A stretch of DNA of 64,000 nucleotides, from assembly GCA_022826745.1 (NCBI GenBank), contig JAJDUI010000010.1, positions 248,001 through 312,000 on the forward strand, written 5' to 3'. Positions 12,294 to 20,916 of the stretch are shown here, one piece after another. Positions within the stretch are counted from its first letter, which is position 1. Every line of letters starts with the position of its first letter. The translations under genes and the position numbers were made by a program. The stretch comes from Thermoanaerobaculia bacterium (lineage in GTDB: Bacteria > Acidobacteriota > Thermoanaerobaculia > Multivoradales > Multivoraceae). The notes under the pieces were generated by a model. That model searched no databases and was not told the origin of the DNA. It worked only from the letters and a program-made list of their open reading frames with translations.

Positions 12294-12470
12294 TCAGAAA
12301 CCGCGGAGACGGACAAAGCGCTACCGGCGAAACGCCCCGTCGCCGAACGCGAGATCGAGCGCCCGAACCCGCTTCATGAACAGGCCGATGGCGTGCTCGT
12401 CCGTCATGCCGATGCCGCCGTGCCCCTTCAGGGCCTCGTTCGCCACCAGGATGAGTGCGCCCGAACAGCG
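12294..12470 (-). pseudogene. Remnant of an acyl-CoA dehydrogenase C-terminus
   Basis: Read on the minus strand, this stretch encodes 'ALILVANEALKGHGGIGMTDEHAIGLFMKR' (in two parts), closely matching the C-terminus of the gene at 3130-4266, including the terminal RLRGF and stop. DNA similarity runs from the stop (12294) to about 12470 and then ends abruptly. A TAG at 12321-12323 replaces the Gln codon of 'HRQRF', so the fragment is broken as well as truncated. It sits between the convergent ends of Z1 and the subtilase gene. It is best explained as a leftover of a second dehydrogenase copy cut by a rearrangement. Confidence 0.88.
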
Positions 12471-12514
12471 TTCTGTCTTGGATGGTCCTCCTCGACATCT
12501 GGGACCGATGAAAG

Positions 12515-15500
12515 TCAGCGTTCGCAGGCGTTGGGGAAGGCGCTCGTGTCGGTGACGGCGGGAGCGGGCATGCCGGGTTCGTTGCGGTAGACCCTGGGCG
12601 GATCGGGACCGGTCGTGTCGGCTACCGTGACTTCGTAGCCAACGTCGGTCGTCGCGGCGGTGAAGACCCAGTAACTGCCGTTCACATCGCAGCCGTCCAG
12701 GACCTTGAGCAGGATGTCCCAGTTCGTGTCCCCGAAGAACCGGAACACGCCAGAGTCGTTCGTTCGCTCGCGGACGACGACGCCCCGGCCGGCCTCGCCT
12801 GACGCGGTCCACCAGTTCACCTCGGCCAGGTAACGCTCGTCCTGCAGGCAGAGGGTGAAGGCGCCGGGTTCGCAGGTTCCTGCGGGATCGCCCGGCCGAA
12901 CCAGGAACGAGGCCGACGCCTGGTCCGAGGCGCCGGCGCCGCCGACGGTCAACGTCACCCGATAGAAGCCAGGCGCCCTCCAGGCATGAACGACAGTAGA
13001 ACCAGCAAAGACGCCGCCGTCGCCGGTTTCCCATGCCCGTTCCGCGACGATACCGTTGCTCGTGTCCGTGAGGGTCACGGGCGCGCTCGTGAAGGCGGTG
13101 CAGAGACCGGACTCGCATACCGCGCCGCTGATCGTGAAGCTCGCCTTCGGCGGCCCCGGAGCTGGCGGCGGCGTGCCTGGGGGCGGCTCGGGAGTCGGCG
13201 GATCCGGCCCTGGAGGCGGTTCTACGACCGGTGGCGGCGGGCCTGGCGGCGGCTCGGGAGTCGGTGGATCCGGCCCTGGAGGCGGTTCTACGACCGGCGG
13301 CGGCGGCGGTGGTTCCGCGTCGTCGTCCGTGACATTCACCGTAACGGTCCCGGACACGCCGTCATAGCCGCCCCCGCTGGCGGCATGACCCAGGATCACC
13401 CTGTCATTCGTGAGGTCCGAGTCACCGCCGTCGGTGACAGTCACGGTTTGCGTCGCGTTCCACGTCGACGCGGTGAAGGTCAGGCCCGTCTTGTCGAGGG
13501 TCAGGTCCGAACCGCCTTGGCCAGTGATGGCGACATCGACGTCGCCGGTCGGCCGGGAAGCGAGCTTCACCGTATAGCTGGCGCTTTCCTCCTCCACTAC
13601 GGTCACCGGCCCGGTGACGGAGAAGACTAGAGCTTTTCTCTCGTCGTCCGTGATCGTGATCTCACCGTTGCCCGAGCGATTGCCCGTGGCGCCGCCGCCC
13701 AGATTGGTGGCGGCGAGGATGGGAGCAGCGCCGGTCGAGGTTCTCGGGATGTCGACCGCGACGGTCCGGTTCTCGGCGTCGGGGTCGGACGCCGGCGTCA
13801 GACGGATGTTCGCCACGCTAGCGGTACTGCCGGTCTGCGGACCGGTGAAGGTCACCGTGCTTCCATTCAGCGCAACCCCCGCAGGCGCGCCGGTCCGGGC
13901 CAGAGTGAAGTCCGCGCCCGCCGTGCCGCCGCTGAAGGTCAGCGGCACCGCCAGGGCCTCGCCGCTGACCAGCCCGCGGCCGAGGGTCAGCCGGATGGTC
14001 GCCGTGGCCGAGGAGTTGTCTTCGGTCGCCGTCGCGTCCGGCACGGACAGGGCCACGGTCGTCGCGTCGTCGTCCGTGATGACGATGTCCGCCTGGTCCG
14101 ACGTGTCGCGGTCGTAGCCCGACACGTTGCCGAGGGCCAGGCGCAGCGTCTCGTCCGGTTCGTCCGCCGTGTCGTTCGTCGCGGTGAACGTGGCCGTGCC
14201 GGACGTCGCCCCGGCGGTGATGGTGATTCCCGGCAGCGAGTAGTCGCTCGGGCCGGCCGACGAGCCTCCGGCTACCCGCTGCACCGGCACCCTCAGGTTG
14301 GATCCCGGCGCCCGGCTCGCCGTGGCCGTGACGGTCAGCGTGCCGCCCTCCGTCACCGCGCCGTTGCCGGAGACGGATAGCTGAACCGTCGGGTTGTTGC
14401 TCCGACCAGAAGGAGAGAACCTCCCACATGCGGGCTCCCTTACGCTATCGAGAGCCGCCGAGCCTCCCGTCGCCGTGGAGGAACTGCCGTGCCCGTAGAC
14501 CACGATCTCCCATGAGTGCAGCGTGAGAGTCTCTCCAGGTACGCCACGGTTCTTGATGGCCAGCTTCCAGTCACCGCTCGCGTCCTCGCCGAGAAACAGG
14601 TTGGCGGAATAGCGGTGTCGTCCATCGCTCGAGTGGTAGAGCAGCAGGGGATCAGGCCTGAACGGAACAAGAGAAGCCCAGCGCGTACCGCCCTCCCGAC
14701 TTCGAGGCGACCCAACCCAGAGCTCAACTCGGGCGAGCATCGTCGCTGTCATGTCGATATGAAACTCCACGTGTTCGACGAACTCGACAGGGCTTGATTC
14801 CAATGTGAGCGTCTGTCTCGTGAAGTTGACATGGTCGATCGGTACGCTGACGCCCACCTCCGAGCAGGCGCTATCGGTCAATAGCGAGGGCACGGGAACC
14901 CAGTCCTCGGCCAAGGCGATCGCGTCGTTCGCGTTCATCAGGCCGAAGCCGAACTTCTCGTCGAAGCTGTAGGTCCCAGCGCCGCTATAGGTCGCAGCCC
15001 CCTCCACCCAATCGGTATCCATCGTGTTGAATTTCGTTGCCGATTCGGCAACGATCAACTTCACATCTCGCCAGGACAAGTCTGGAGCGGCCTGCCGGAG
15101 CAGTGCTATGGCGCCCGCTACCGCTGGCGCGGCGGCCGAGGTTCCGCCGAAGTTATCGGCGTAGCGCCCATACTGCGTCGTGGTGAACATGCCCCGGAAC
15201 ACTCTCGACGGTCCGCAAATCCAGATGTTGGCCCCCGGTTCCGAGACGTCCAGGATAGGCCGAAGCCTGTCTCCGAGCGCGCAAACCGGAATCACGCCCA
15301 TGTGACTGTTGACCTCGTCAAGCGTCGTCACATCCCAGTACGTGTCTCGACGGTCCGAGCCCCCATTCCCGGAACTGATGACATGCGCGGTCCCCAGACC
15401 CCCTGCCCCCTCCTTGACCAAGCGGTCGGCTGCAAGGTTCCAGATGGCCGGGCTGGACCACAACTGACCGTCGTCCGGCAGGCCATAGCTGTGGACACCT

Positions 15501-18337
15501 ACTACCTGCCTCTCCATCTCGTGGGTGATCCCTCGCACCCAGGCGGCCACGTTGGGACCCGCCAGAACGTTCACCCCCCACAAGTCGGCATCCGGAGCCA
15601 CTCCCCGGATCCCTCTCTGGTCCCCCTTCGCAGCCAGAATCCCGGCGACCGCCGTGCCGTGTCGGTCGCGGGCCGCGAACGGATCCCTGCCGCCACGAAC
15701 GTTCAAGTTGCGCTCCTCCACGACATTGGGCAGAAGATCCGGATGCTGCCAGTCATAGCCCTCATCGAACACGGCCACCCCAACACCCTCGCCCGTGTAC
15801 CCGGCTTCCCAACTCTCCTGAATGCCCATGCTCACGCCCGCGAAGGTGCCCAGGTGCCACTGGCACGGGAAGTACTGGTCCTCCACCCCCTTCGGGCGCG
15901 GCGTGTGGCAGATTCCGGCGTCGGCTTCCTCATAGTCATCGTAGCGGTCGAGTTCTGTGTCCTTCGCAACCGACAGGGCATGGTAGACAAAGCTGCTTCC
16001 CGCGTTGCGGTCGGAGCCGATCCTCAGGTAGTAGGCGCCATTCGCGAATCTCCCGGATACCGTCACCACGTCCACGTGATTCCCGCCGGCAGAGCCGCCA
16101 TAGAGGCGTTCAGCTCTCACATAGGCCGCGTCCACGACGCCCCCGTCTTCGTCGAGCACCTGCATCGTCAACTCAGCCCCAGCCGCGGCCGTCGCTCTGA
16201 TAAAGAGATTGCCGTGTCCGTCGCTCTCGCTCACGATGAACCGCCAGTACGCGGGTTCTCCCGCGCGCAACTCCCCGTAGTAGAGTGGCACGGGATTGAA
16301 CGAATCGAAGTAGTGGGACCCGCCTTGAGACTCCAGTTGTCCGACCTCCCTCATCGTTGTTGCGGTAGTCCTTGACTCACCGCCGCCCAGACTCGAGAAA
16401 TCAGCGGAGTCCACGACAAGAGGGATGTTCCGCTCATCCTGACGTGCGTTGCTCGTGTAGGGAAAGGAGACCCGGACGTAGATGTCGGCTCGCCCCAGCA
16501 ACACGGGATGCACCAGCGCGTTCGTGACGTTGCCCAGCTGCCATCCATCGTCGCTGATCGCCAACTCCCGCTCGGCCCCGTCCAGCAGCGCCACGACTGG
16601 ATCCAGCCTGCCGACCGTCCTTACCGCCAGGCGTTCGATCTCGTGAAGCCGAAGCCTGTAGAAGAATGCGTCGCCCCTTCCCGTCCAGAGTACGTCGCTG
16701 GGAAAGTCCCGGTCGATCAAGGGAGCGTCGGCGAGAGTCGTCGCCTGAAGAGTGTCCCGGCAGATGATCTCGTACTCCACTCGCGAGCTGGCGCTCAGGG
16801 TGAGGGTGTAGTCCCCGTTTCCATCCATCACGAGTCGACGGAGATCGCGACCCATGGTGGTGACGTACCGGCTACCCGTCGGTGGACTCGTCACGACCGT
16901 CAAGGACGACAGGCTCGGCGAACGCACGTAGCAGACCGTTTCGGCAGCGGTGAAACTGAAGGCATCCACGGAATCCTGGCCGGAACCGCCGTCCACTACA
17001 CCGCCAACGACCGTGCCCTTCGGCAAAGCAGCAGGCGCATCGCCGCTTCCCTGATCGACAGGTGTGGCGGTAACGATCGCGGACCACGGACTGACTCGCT
17101 CGTTGTTGCTCCGGCTCTGGCGCACCCGCACGCTGTACTGCCTGCCATTCTCCAGAAGGCGCGGGAGAAGAGTCCGGTGCGGCCCCCTCCCTGACGCTAC
17201 CGCCGCGAGCTCGGTCCACGCCGCGCCGTCCGCACTGATCCGATACGCCAGATCGTAGGTCGTTTCCCGAACGGCGTCCGACGGCGCGTCCCACTCCACG
17301 CGGAGAGACTGGTCGCCCACGCCCACGGAAGGCGTTGGAGCCTCCAGGTCCTGCGCCAAGGCATCATCCGTCCTGCCTTCCTCGACCTCCGACCATGGAC
17401 CCGCGCCCTCCGCGTTCCGGGCTCGCACCTGAAACTCGTACGTTGTCGCCGGCGTCAAACCGGCCAGCGTGCCGGCTGTGGACAGCGCCCGCGTGCCGCC
17501 GACCCAGGCGGCGCCAGCTGTCTTCTCACGATGGCGAAGGTCGTAGCTTTCTATGGGTGGTCTTCCGCTGTTCTCCGGGGCTAACCACTCCAGCACCAGC
17601 CTGGTTCGCTTCGTGGCCGCCAAGGTCAGGCCGAACACCTGGGAAGGCGGCTCGCTCACGTCCTCGATGCGTATCGAGACCACGGCGGAGACGGAACTGG
17701 AGCCGTCGGAGGCCCGGATTCTCAGGGAATAGCTGCTTCTCAGCTCGTGGTCGTAGGTGACTCCAGCCACGGTCGAGATCTGCCCCGTGGTCTTTCCTAC
17801 AACGAAGTGGGAGGCAAGCAAGCCTTCGAGAGTGTAGGTGAGGATCGCCGTGTCTTCGTCGCTGGCGACGACCGGAGCGCCCACGCTCTGGCCCGCGCCT
17901 GAGTTCTCGGCGACCGAGCGACTATAGGACGCATGACCGAACACCGGCCTCGCATTCGCCAGAGTGCTTCCCCGCCCACTCGTCGACCAACCTGACGTCC
18001 CTTCGTCGTTGGTGGCGCGGACCTGCACTTCGTACTCCGTTCCCACGTCGAGACCCGTGACCGTTGCCACAAGCGCGCCGCCGCTCTGAGATCCCGTGGC
18101 CCAAGCCGTATCGGTCACCTTCCGGTAGCGAAGGTCGTAGTCGTTGATCGCGGGGCCTGTGTTGTCCGGCGCGGACCAACTGGCTTCCAGGCTGGTCTTG
18201 GTCGAGGGCGTCACGGCCGGTACCCCGGGGATGCCGGGCGGCTCGTCTACATCCGTGATCGTGATCGCGACCTCGACGGATTCCTGCTCGGCGCCATCGG
18301 ACGCGATGACCGTCACACTGTAGGACGACTTGCTCAT
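12515..18337 (-). CDS. Giant subtilisin/kexin-like protease, catalytic and C-terminal part of a frameshifted gene
   Basis: The 1940-residue open frame continues the protein started at 20083 but is separated from it by two frameshifts (near 18479-18492 and 18332). The ATG at 18337 is inside a cadherin-like repeat and gives no signal peptide, so it is probably not a natural start. Order of parts: cadherin-like and Fn3 repeats, a jelly-roll-like region, an S8 peptidase domain with Asp ('AVFDEGYDW', codon 15764-15766), His ('DRHGTAVAG', 15659-15661), oxyanion Asn ('ISSGNGG') and Ser ('GGTSAAAPAVAG', 15137-15139), then a proprotein-convertase P domain ('HSWEIVVYGHG'). After that come three Calx-beta-like domains, a Pro-rich repeat, a PKD-like domain and one C-terminal module ending 'FPNACER'. 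The catalytic set is complete. Whether the full protein is made depends on whether the frameshifts are real. Confidence 0.85.
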   Translation of the reverse strand: MSKSSYSVTVIASDGAEQESVEVAITITDVDEPPGIPGVPAVTPSTKTSLEASWSAPDNTGPAINDYDLRYRKVTDTAWATGSQSGGALVATVTGLDVGTEYEVQVRATNDEGTSGWSTSGRGSTLANARPVFGHASYSRSVAENSGAGQSVGAPVVASDEDTAILTYTLEGLLASHFVVGKTTGQISTVAGVTYDHELRSSYSLRIRASDGSSSVSAVVSIRIEDVSEPPSQVFGLTLAATKRTRLVLEWLAPENSGRPPIESYDLRHREKTAGAAWVGGTRALSTAGTLAGLTPATTYEFQVRARNAEGAGPWSEVEEGRTDDALAQDLEAPTPSVGVGDQSLRVEWDAPSDAVRETTYDLAYRISADGAAWTELAAVASGRGPHRTLLPRLLENGRQYSVRVRQSRSNNERVSPWSAIVTATPVDQGSGDAPAALPKGTVVGGVVDGGSGQDSVDAFSFTAAETVCYVRSPSLSSLTVVTSPPTGSRYVTTMGRDLRRLVMDGNGDYTLTLSASSRVEYEIICRDTLQATTLADAPLIDRDFPSDVLWTGRGDAFFYRLRLHEIERLAVRTVGRLDPVVALLDGAERELAISDDGWQLGNVTNALVHPVLLGRADIYVRVSFPYTSNARQDERNIPLVVDSADFSSLGGGESRTTATTMREVGQLESQGGSHYFDSFNPVPLYYGELRAGEPAYWRFIVSESDGHGNLFIRATAAAGAELTMQVLDEDGGVVDAAYVRAERLYGGSAGGNHVDVVTVSGRFANGAYYLRIGSDRNAGSSFVYHALSVAKDTELDRYDDYEEADAGICHTPRPKGVEDQYFPCQWHLGTFAGVSMGIQESWEAGYTGEGVGVAVFDEGYDWQHPDLLPNVVEERNLNVRGGRDPFAARDRHGTAVAGILAAKGDQRGIRGVAPDADLWGVNVLAGPNVAAWVRGITHEMERQVVGVHSYGLPDDGQLWSSPAIWNLAADRLVKEGAGGLGTAHVISSGNGGSDRRDTYWDVTTLDEVNSHMGVIPVCALGDRLRPILDVSEPGANIWICGPSRVFRGMFTTTQYGRYADNFGGTSAAAPAVAGAIALLRQAAPDLSWRDVKLIVAESATKFNTMDTDWVEGAATYSGAGTYSFDEKFGFGLMNANDAIALAEDWVPVPSLLTDSACSEVGVSVPIDHVNFTRQTLTLESSPVEFVEHVEFHIDMTATMLARVELWVGSPRSREGGTRWASLVPFRPDPLLLYHSSDGRHRYSANLFLGEDASGDWKLAIKNRGVPGETLTLHSWEIVVYGHGSSSTATGGSAALDSVREPACGRFSPSGRSNNPTVQLSVSGNGAVTEGGTLTVTATASRAPGSNLRVPVQRVAGGSSAGPSDYSLPGITITAGATSGTATFTATNDTADEPDETLRLALGNVSGYDRDTSDQADIVITDDDATTVALSVPDATATEDNSSATATIRLTLGRGLVSGEALAVPLTFSGGTAGADFTLARTGAPAGVALNGSTVTFTGPQTGSTASVANIRLTPASDPDAENRTVAVDIPRTSTGAAPILAATNLGGGATGNRSGNGEITITDDERKALVFSVTGPVTVVEEESASYTVKLASRPTGDVDVAITGQGGSDLTLDKTGLTFTASTWNATQTVTVTDGGDSDLTNDRVILGHAASGGGYDGVSGTVTVNVTDDDAEPPPPPPVVEPPPGPDPPTPEPPPGPPPPVVEPPPGPDPPTPEPPPGTPPPAPGPPKASFTISGAVCESGLCTAFTSAPVTLTDTSNGIVAERAWETGDGGVFAGSTVVHAWRAPGFYRVTLTVGGAGASDQASASFLVRPGDPAGTCEPGAFTLCLQDERYLAEVNWWTASGEAGRGVVVRERTNDSGVFRFFGDTNWDILLKVLDGCDVNGSYWVFTAATTDVGYEVTVADTTGPDPPRVYRNEPGMPAPAVTDTSAFPNACER
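13179..13312 (-). repeat. 66-bp tandem repeat encoding a Pro-rich linker
   Basis: Two nearly identical copies with a 66-base period (GGATCCGGCCC recurs at 13200 and 13266) encode a 22-residue unit of PPPVVEPPPGPDPPTPEPPP type. It separates the Calx-beta-like part from the PKD-like domain and C-terminal module of the subtilase. It is a spacer and a likely slippage site. Confidence 0.85.
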
Positions 18338-18475
18338 GGTCGTACTGCACGCCTTGCCGGGTCTGGATCTGGCCCGAACTCGACACGATCTGGAACGAGC
18401 CGAAATCGGCGCCCGACAAGCTGTAGGTGAGGCTATCCATGTTCGGGTCAGTGGCCACCACGGGCGCTCCGATAT

Positions 18476-20083
18476 CTACCCCCCCCCCCCCCGGGAATTT
18501 TCGGCCAGGGACCGCGTGTAGTCCGCGGCCGGGTCGAACTCCGGCGCCGTCTTCGGCCGCGAGCGGCCCACGCCAACGGCCGACCAGGCCGACGTGCCTT
18601 CGTCGTTGGTTGCGTTCAGCCGAACTTCGTACTCCGTGTCCGGCTGCAGGTTCTCGATTCGCTGGCTCCGCAGCGCGCCTCCGATGGTGGCTGTCACCGT
18701 CATCCAGGTCTGGGCTCCGGTCTCCCGATACTCGAGAGAGAATCCATCCAGATCGGGTCCCAAATTGTCCGGGGCCATCCAGGTCACCTGCACCGCTTCC
18801 GGTCCTGCGCCCACCACCGTAGGCGCCGCAGGCGTGGATGGTGGCTCGAGAACATCCTGCATCGTGATGGTCACCGGAACGGAGGCCAAGGCCTTGCCGT
18901 CGGACACGTCCACGTGCACGTCGAAGCTCGTCTGGCCAGCCCTCTCGTAGTCGAAGTTCCCTGAAGCCCCGGCCTTGATCTGCCCTGTAACCGAATCAAG
19001 GCCAAAGGCGAGCGAGTCCGTCCCCCCAAGGCTGTAAGTGAGCGTGTCTCCGTCCATGTCAGTAGCCGTTACAGGGCTGCCGATGTTCGCGCCGGCTGCG
19101 GGGTGCTCGTCGAACGAGCGCGTGATCGGAGAGACTTCGGTGAACGTCGGCGGGTTGTTGACGGCAGGTGGCGTGTACCCTGACGTCGCTCGAATTCTCA
19201 AGTTCAACTTGACGTCCGTGGAGGTCCAGTTGGCGCCGTCCGTCTGGCGCCGTCCCTCATCTCCAATCGACCAGCCCGTACCGCCGCCAGTGTCCTCGCC
19301 ATCGCCTTCTGTGGCGCCGAAGGTCATCGCCGGCGGTGGGTTGCTGAAGTTGTATCCAAAGACCCCGAGCCAGTACGTCGTGTTGCCGGAAAGCACGGCG
19401 GGATTCGTTTCGTTGTAGGACTTCGGAGCCGTGAACTTCACCCAGCCGGTGCCCGGGCGGGGATGCGTAAAGTCCAGGATCGACCCCGAGAAGAGACCGC
19501 CAAGAGACCCGTCGGAGCCTGTCGGCAGGATCCTGACGTACAGCGCCTCAATCCCGTCGGGCCAGGACTTCACCTGAAGCTCCACATAGCCGAGCAACCA
19601 CTGGCCCGGACCCGTGGTAAAGCTCGTGGCCAGCGCCTGGGGGTATGGCCCGAAGGCCCCGAACGTCAGGGTCTCGTCCGCTGCGTCGGTTTCGCCGGCG
19701 TTCGAAATCTGAACCGTCGAGTTCGTGTAGCCCACGGTATCTGTCGTCCACGAACTGCTGCCATCCGAGTTGCTCGCCCGGACACCTACATCGTAGATGT
19801 CATCCGACCGAAGGCCGCTGACGGAAGCGGACGTTCCAGTCACGCCGGTCTGTTGCGTCCACGACGTGTCATCCTGCGATGTCGGCTTCCACCGCACGTC
19901 ATAGGAGGTCGCGCCGCTCGAGGCCGTCCAAGTCACTTCCAGAGCTGTCGAGGCAGAGCCGGGAAAGGCCCACACTCCGGCCGGGGCCTCAGGGGGCATG
20001 GGCGCTTGAGCGTGGAGTGACCCTGGCAGGAGTCGACAACACCCGAAGAAGAGAACGACCACATGGCGCGCGTCCAACTGCAT
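18476..20083 (-). CDS. N-terminal part of the giant subtilase (signal peptide, Fn3, cadherin-like), cut at a poly-G tract
   Basis: A 535-residue frame starting at ATG 20083 with a clear signal peptide (hydrophobic 'VVVLFFGCCRLL', cleavage near LHA-QA). It contains an Fn3 domain, a beta-rich domain with 'TTYWLGVFGYNF', a cadherin-like domain ('FTEVSPITRSFDEHPAAGANIG'), a second Fn3 domain and the beginning of another cadherin-like domain. It ends artificially: the codons run into 14 consecutive Gs (plus-strand C at 18479-18492) followed at once by TAG. Shifting frame after the tract restores 'VDIGAPVVATD', the expected continuation. The frame downstream of 18337 equals the frame of this part, so the two shifts cancel. 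It lies 12 bases after the propeptide-like gene. Confidence 0.82.
   Translation of the reverse strand: MQLDARHVVVLFFGCCRLLPGSLHAQAPMPPEAPAGVWAFPGSASTALEVTWTASSGATSYDVRWKPTSQDDTSWTQQTGVTGTSASVSGLRSDDIYDVGVRASNSDGSSSWTTDTVGYTNSTVQISNAGETDAADETLTFGAFGPYPQALATSFTTGPGQWLLGYVELQVKSWPDGIEALYVRILPTGSDGSLGGLFSGSILDFTHPRPGTGWVKFTAPKSYNETNPAVLSGNTTYWLGVFGYNFSNPPPAMTFGATEGDGEDTGGGTGWSIGDEGRRQTDGANWTSTDVKLNLRIRATSGYTPPAVNNPPTFTEVSPITRSFDEHPAAGANIGSPVTATDMDGDTLTYSLGGTDSLAFGLDSVTGQIKAGASGNFDYERAGQTSFDVHVDVSDGKALASVPVTITMQDVLEPPSTPAAPTVVGAGPEAVQVTWMAPDNLGPDLDGFSLEYRETGAQTWMTVTATIGGALRSQRIENLQPDTEYEVRLNATNDEGTSAWSAVGVGRSRPKTAPEFDPAADYTRSLAENSRGGGG
18479..18492. repeat. 14-base homopolymer (poly-C plus strand, poly-G coding strand)
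   Basis: A run of 14 C on the plus strand within the subtilase coding sequence. It is by far the longest homopolymer noticed here and coincides with a loss of reading frame; 12 or 15 G on the coding strand would restore it. Either a real slippage tract or an assembly/base-calling artefact. Confidence 0.9.
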
Positions 20084-20095
20084 CTCTCGGCTCTA

Positions 20096-20704
20096 TCAGC
20101 GCGCCCGAAGATCTCTCCACCAGTTCGGCGCCGCGATCCGGACGCCGTCCATAGACGCGAGCCGGTTTGCCAGTTCGACGGCCGCCATTCCGGGCGCCGT
20201 ATGCACCGTGTAGGCGTTGGGTATCCGCCCAAGCGGAGTCGCAGTATCGGCAAGCCCTTCCTGCTCAAGGAACGAATCCACCTCTTCCCGTCTCCACGAA
20301 CTCCTCAGCACGAGGACCACCCCCCCAACCGGAGCCAGCAATTCGCCCGATACGGTCTTGAAGACGGGAATGCCAGCAGACTGCGGGATGCTGTTCGGGC
20401 TTGCCAGCGAAGTCTCCTCGACGCTTTCCACGGAGGAGGCGTCGGCGGATGCCCCACCGCCGGACAACGACATCTCGCCGCTCACAAGCCGCTGGTTCTT
20501 CGGATCAAGGACCAGCCCCTCAACGACGCTAAGCCTGATCGTCCGCCATCCGTCCCGGTAGTACAACAACCCGTCTTCGTCGTTCTCTCGTGGCGGTTGA
20601 GCCTGAGAGGACGAAGAAAGAACGAGGGCAAGCGCCGCCAACAGGCGCATCGCCACTCGACGGCCCGCTTGTTTCCTCCCGGTATTGGTCCTGCGGAGTT
20701 CCAT
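20096..20704 (-). CDS. Secreted subtilase-propeptide-like protein encoded separately
   Basis: About 202 residues from the ATG at 20704 (a GTG at 20734 and an ATG at 20650 are alternatives). A signal peptide is visible: 'RLLAALALVLSSSSQAQ'. The second half, 'SSWRREEVDSFLEQEGL' to 'VELANRLASMDGVRIAAPNWW', has the look of an S8 peptidase propeptide, in which the final strand normally reads GVxxAxPN before the protease begins. The gene ends 12 bases before the start of the giant subtilase, whose own N-terminus has no propeptide, so it probably supplies the folding chaperone or inhibitor in trans. The N-terminal half ('LLYYRDGWRTIRL', 'VLDPKNQRLVSGEM') is not recognised. A TAGAAT on the minus strand at 20780-20785 could be a -10 box. 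Confidence 0.72.
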   Translation of the reverse strand: MELRRTNTGRKQAGRRVAMRLLAALALVLSSSSQAQPPRENDEDGLLYYRDGWRTIRLSVVEGLVLDPKNQRLVSGEMSLSGGGASADASSVESVEETSLASPNSIPQSAGIPVFKTVSGELLAPVGGVVLVLRSSWRREEVDSFLEQEGLADTATPLGRIPNAYTVHTAPGMAAVELANRLASMDGVRIAAPNWWRDLRAR

Positions 20705-20916
20705 GATCAAGAGGCTCTGGCCCGCCAGACACACTCTTGTCGGGGCCGCATTGGGGACGCAACGTCGAGCCTACCGGGCATTCTAAGGCGACAACGGACC
20801 CCTTGGGTGGGACACACGTGGTCTTCTCACGGATAGCGGCCGGTTGGGACCGGATTGCGCTGGAACCGGACCGTGATCGGCCTGCAAAGGACTGCGGTGA
20901 GCCAGCTCGGAGCCGG

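Noticed and set aside
15302..16375. Plus-strand open frame opposite the subtilase domain
   Set aside because: The minus frame holds the complete S8 triad; the plus frame has no domain signature.
18479..18492. G tract as a simple phase-variation switch
   Set aside because: Changing tract length alone does not restore the gene, because a second frameshift lies at about 18332; artefact or decay is at least as likely.
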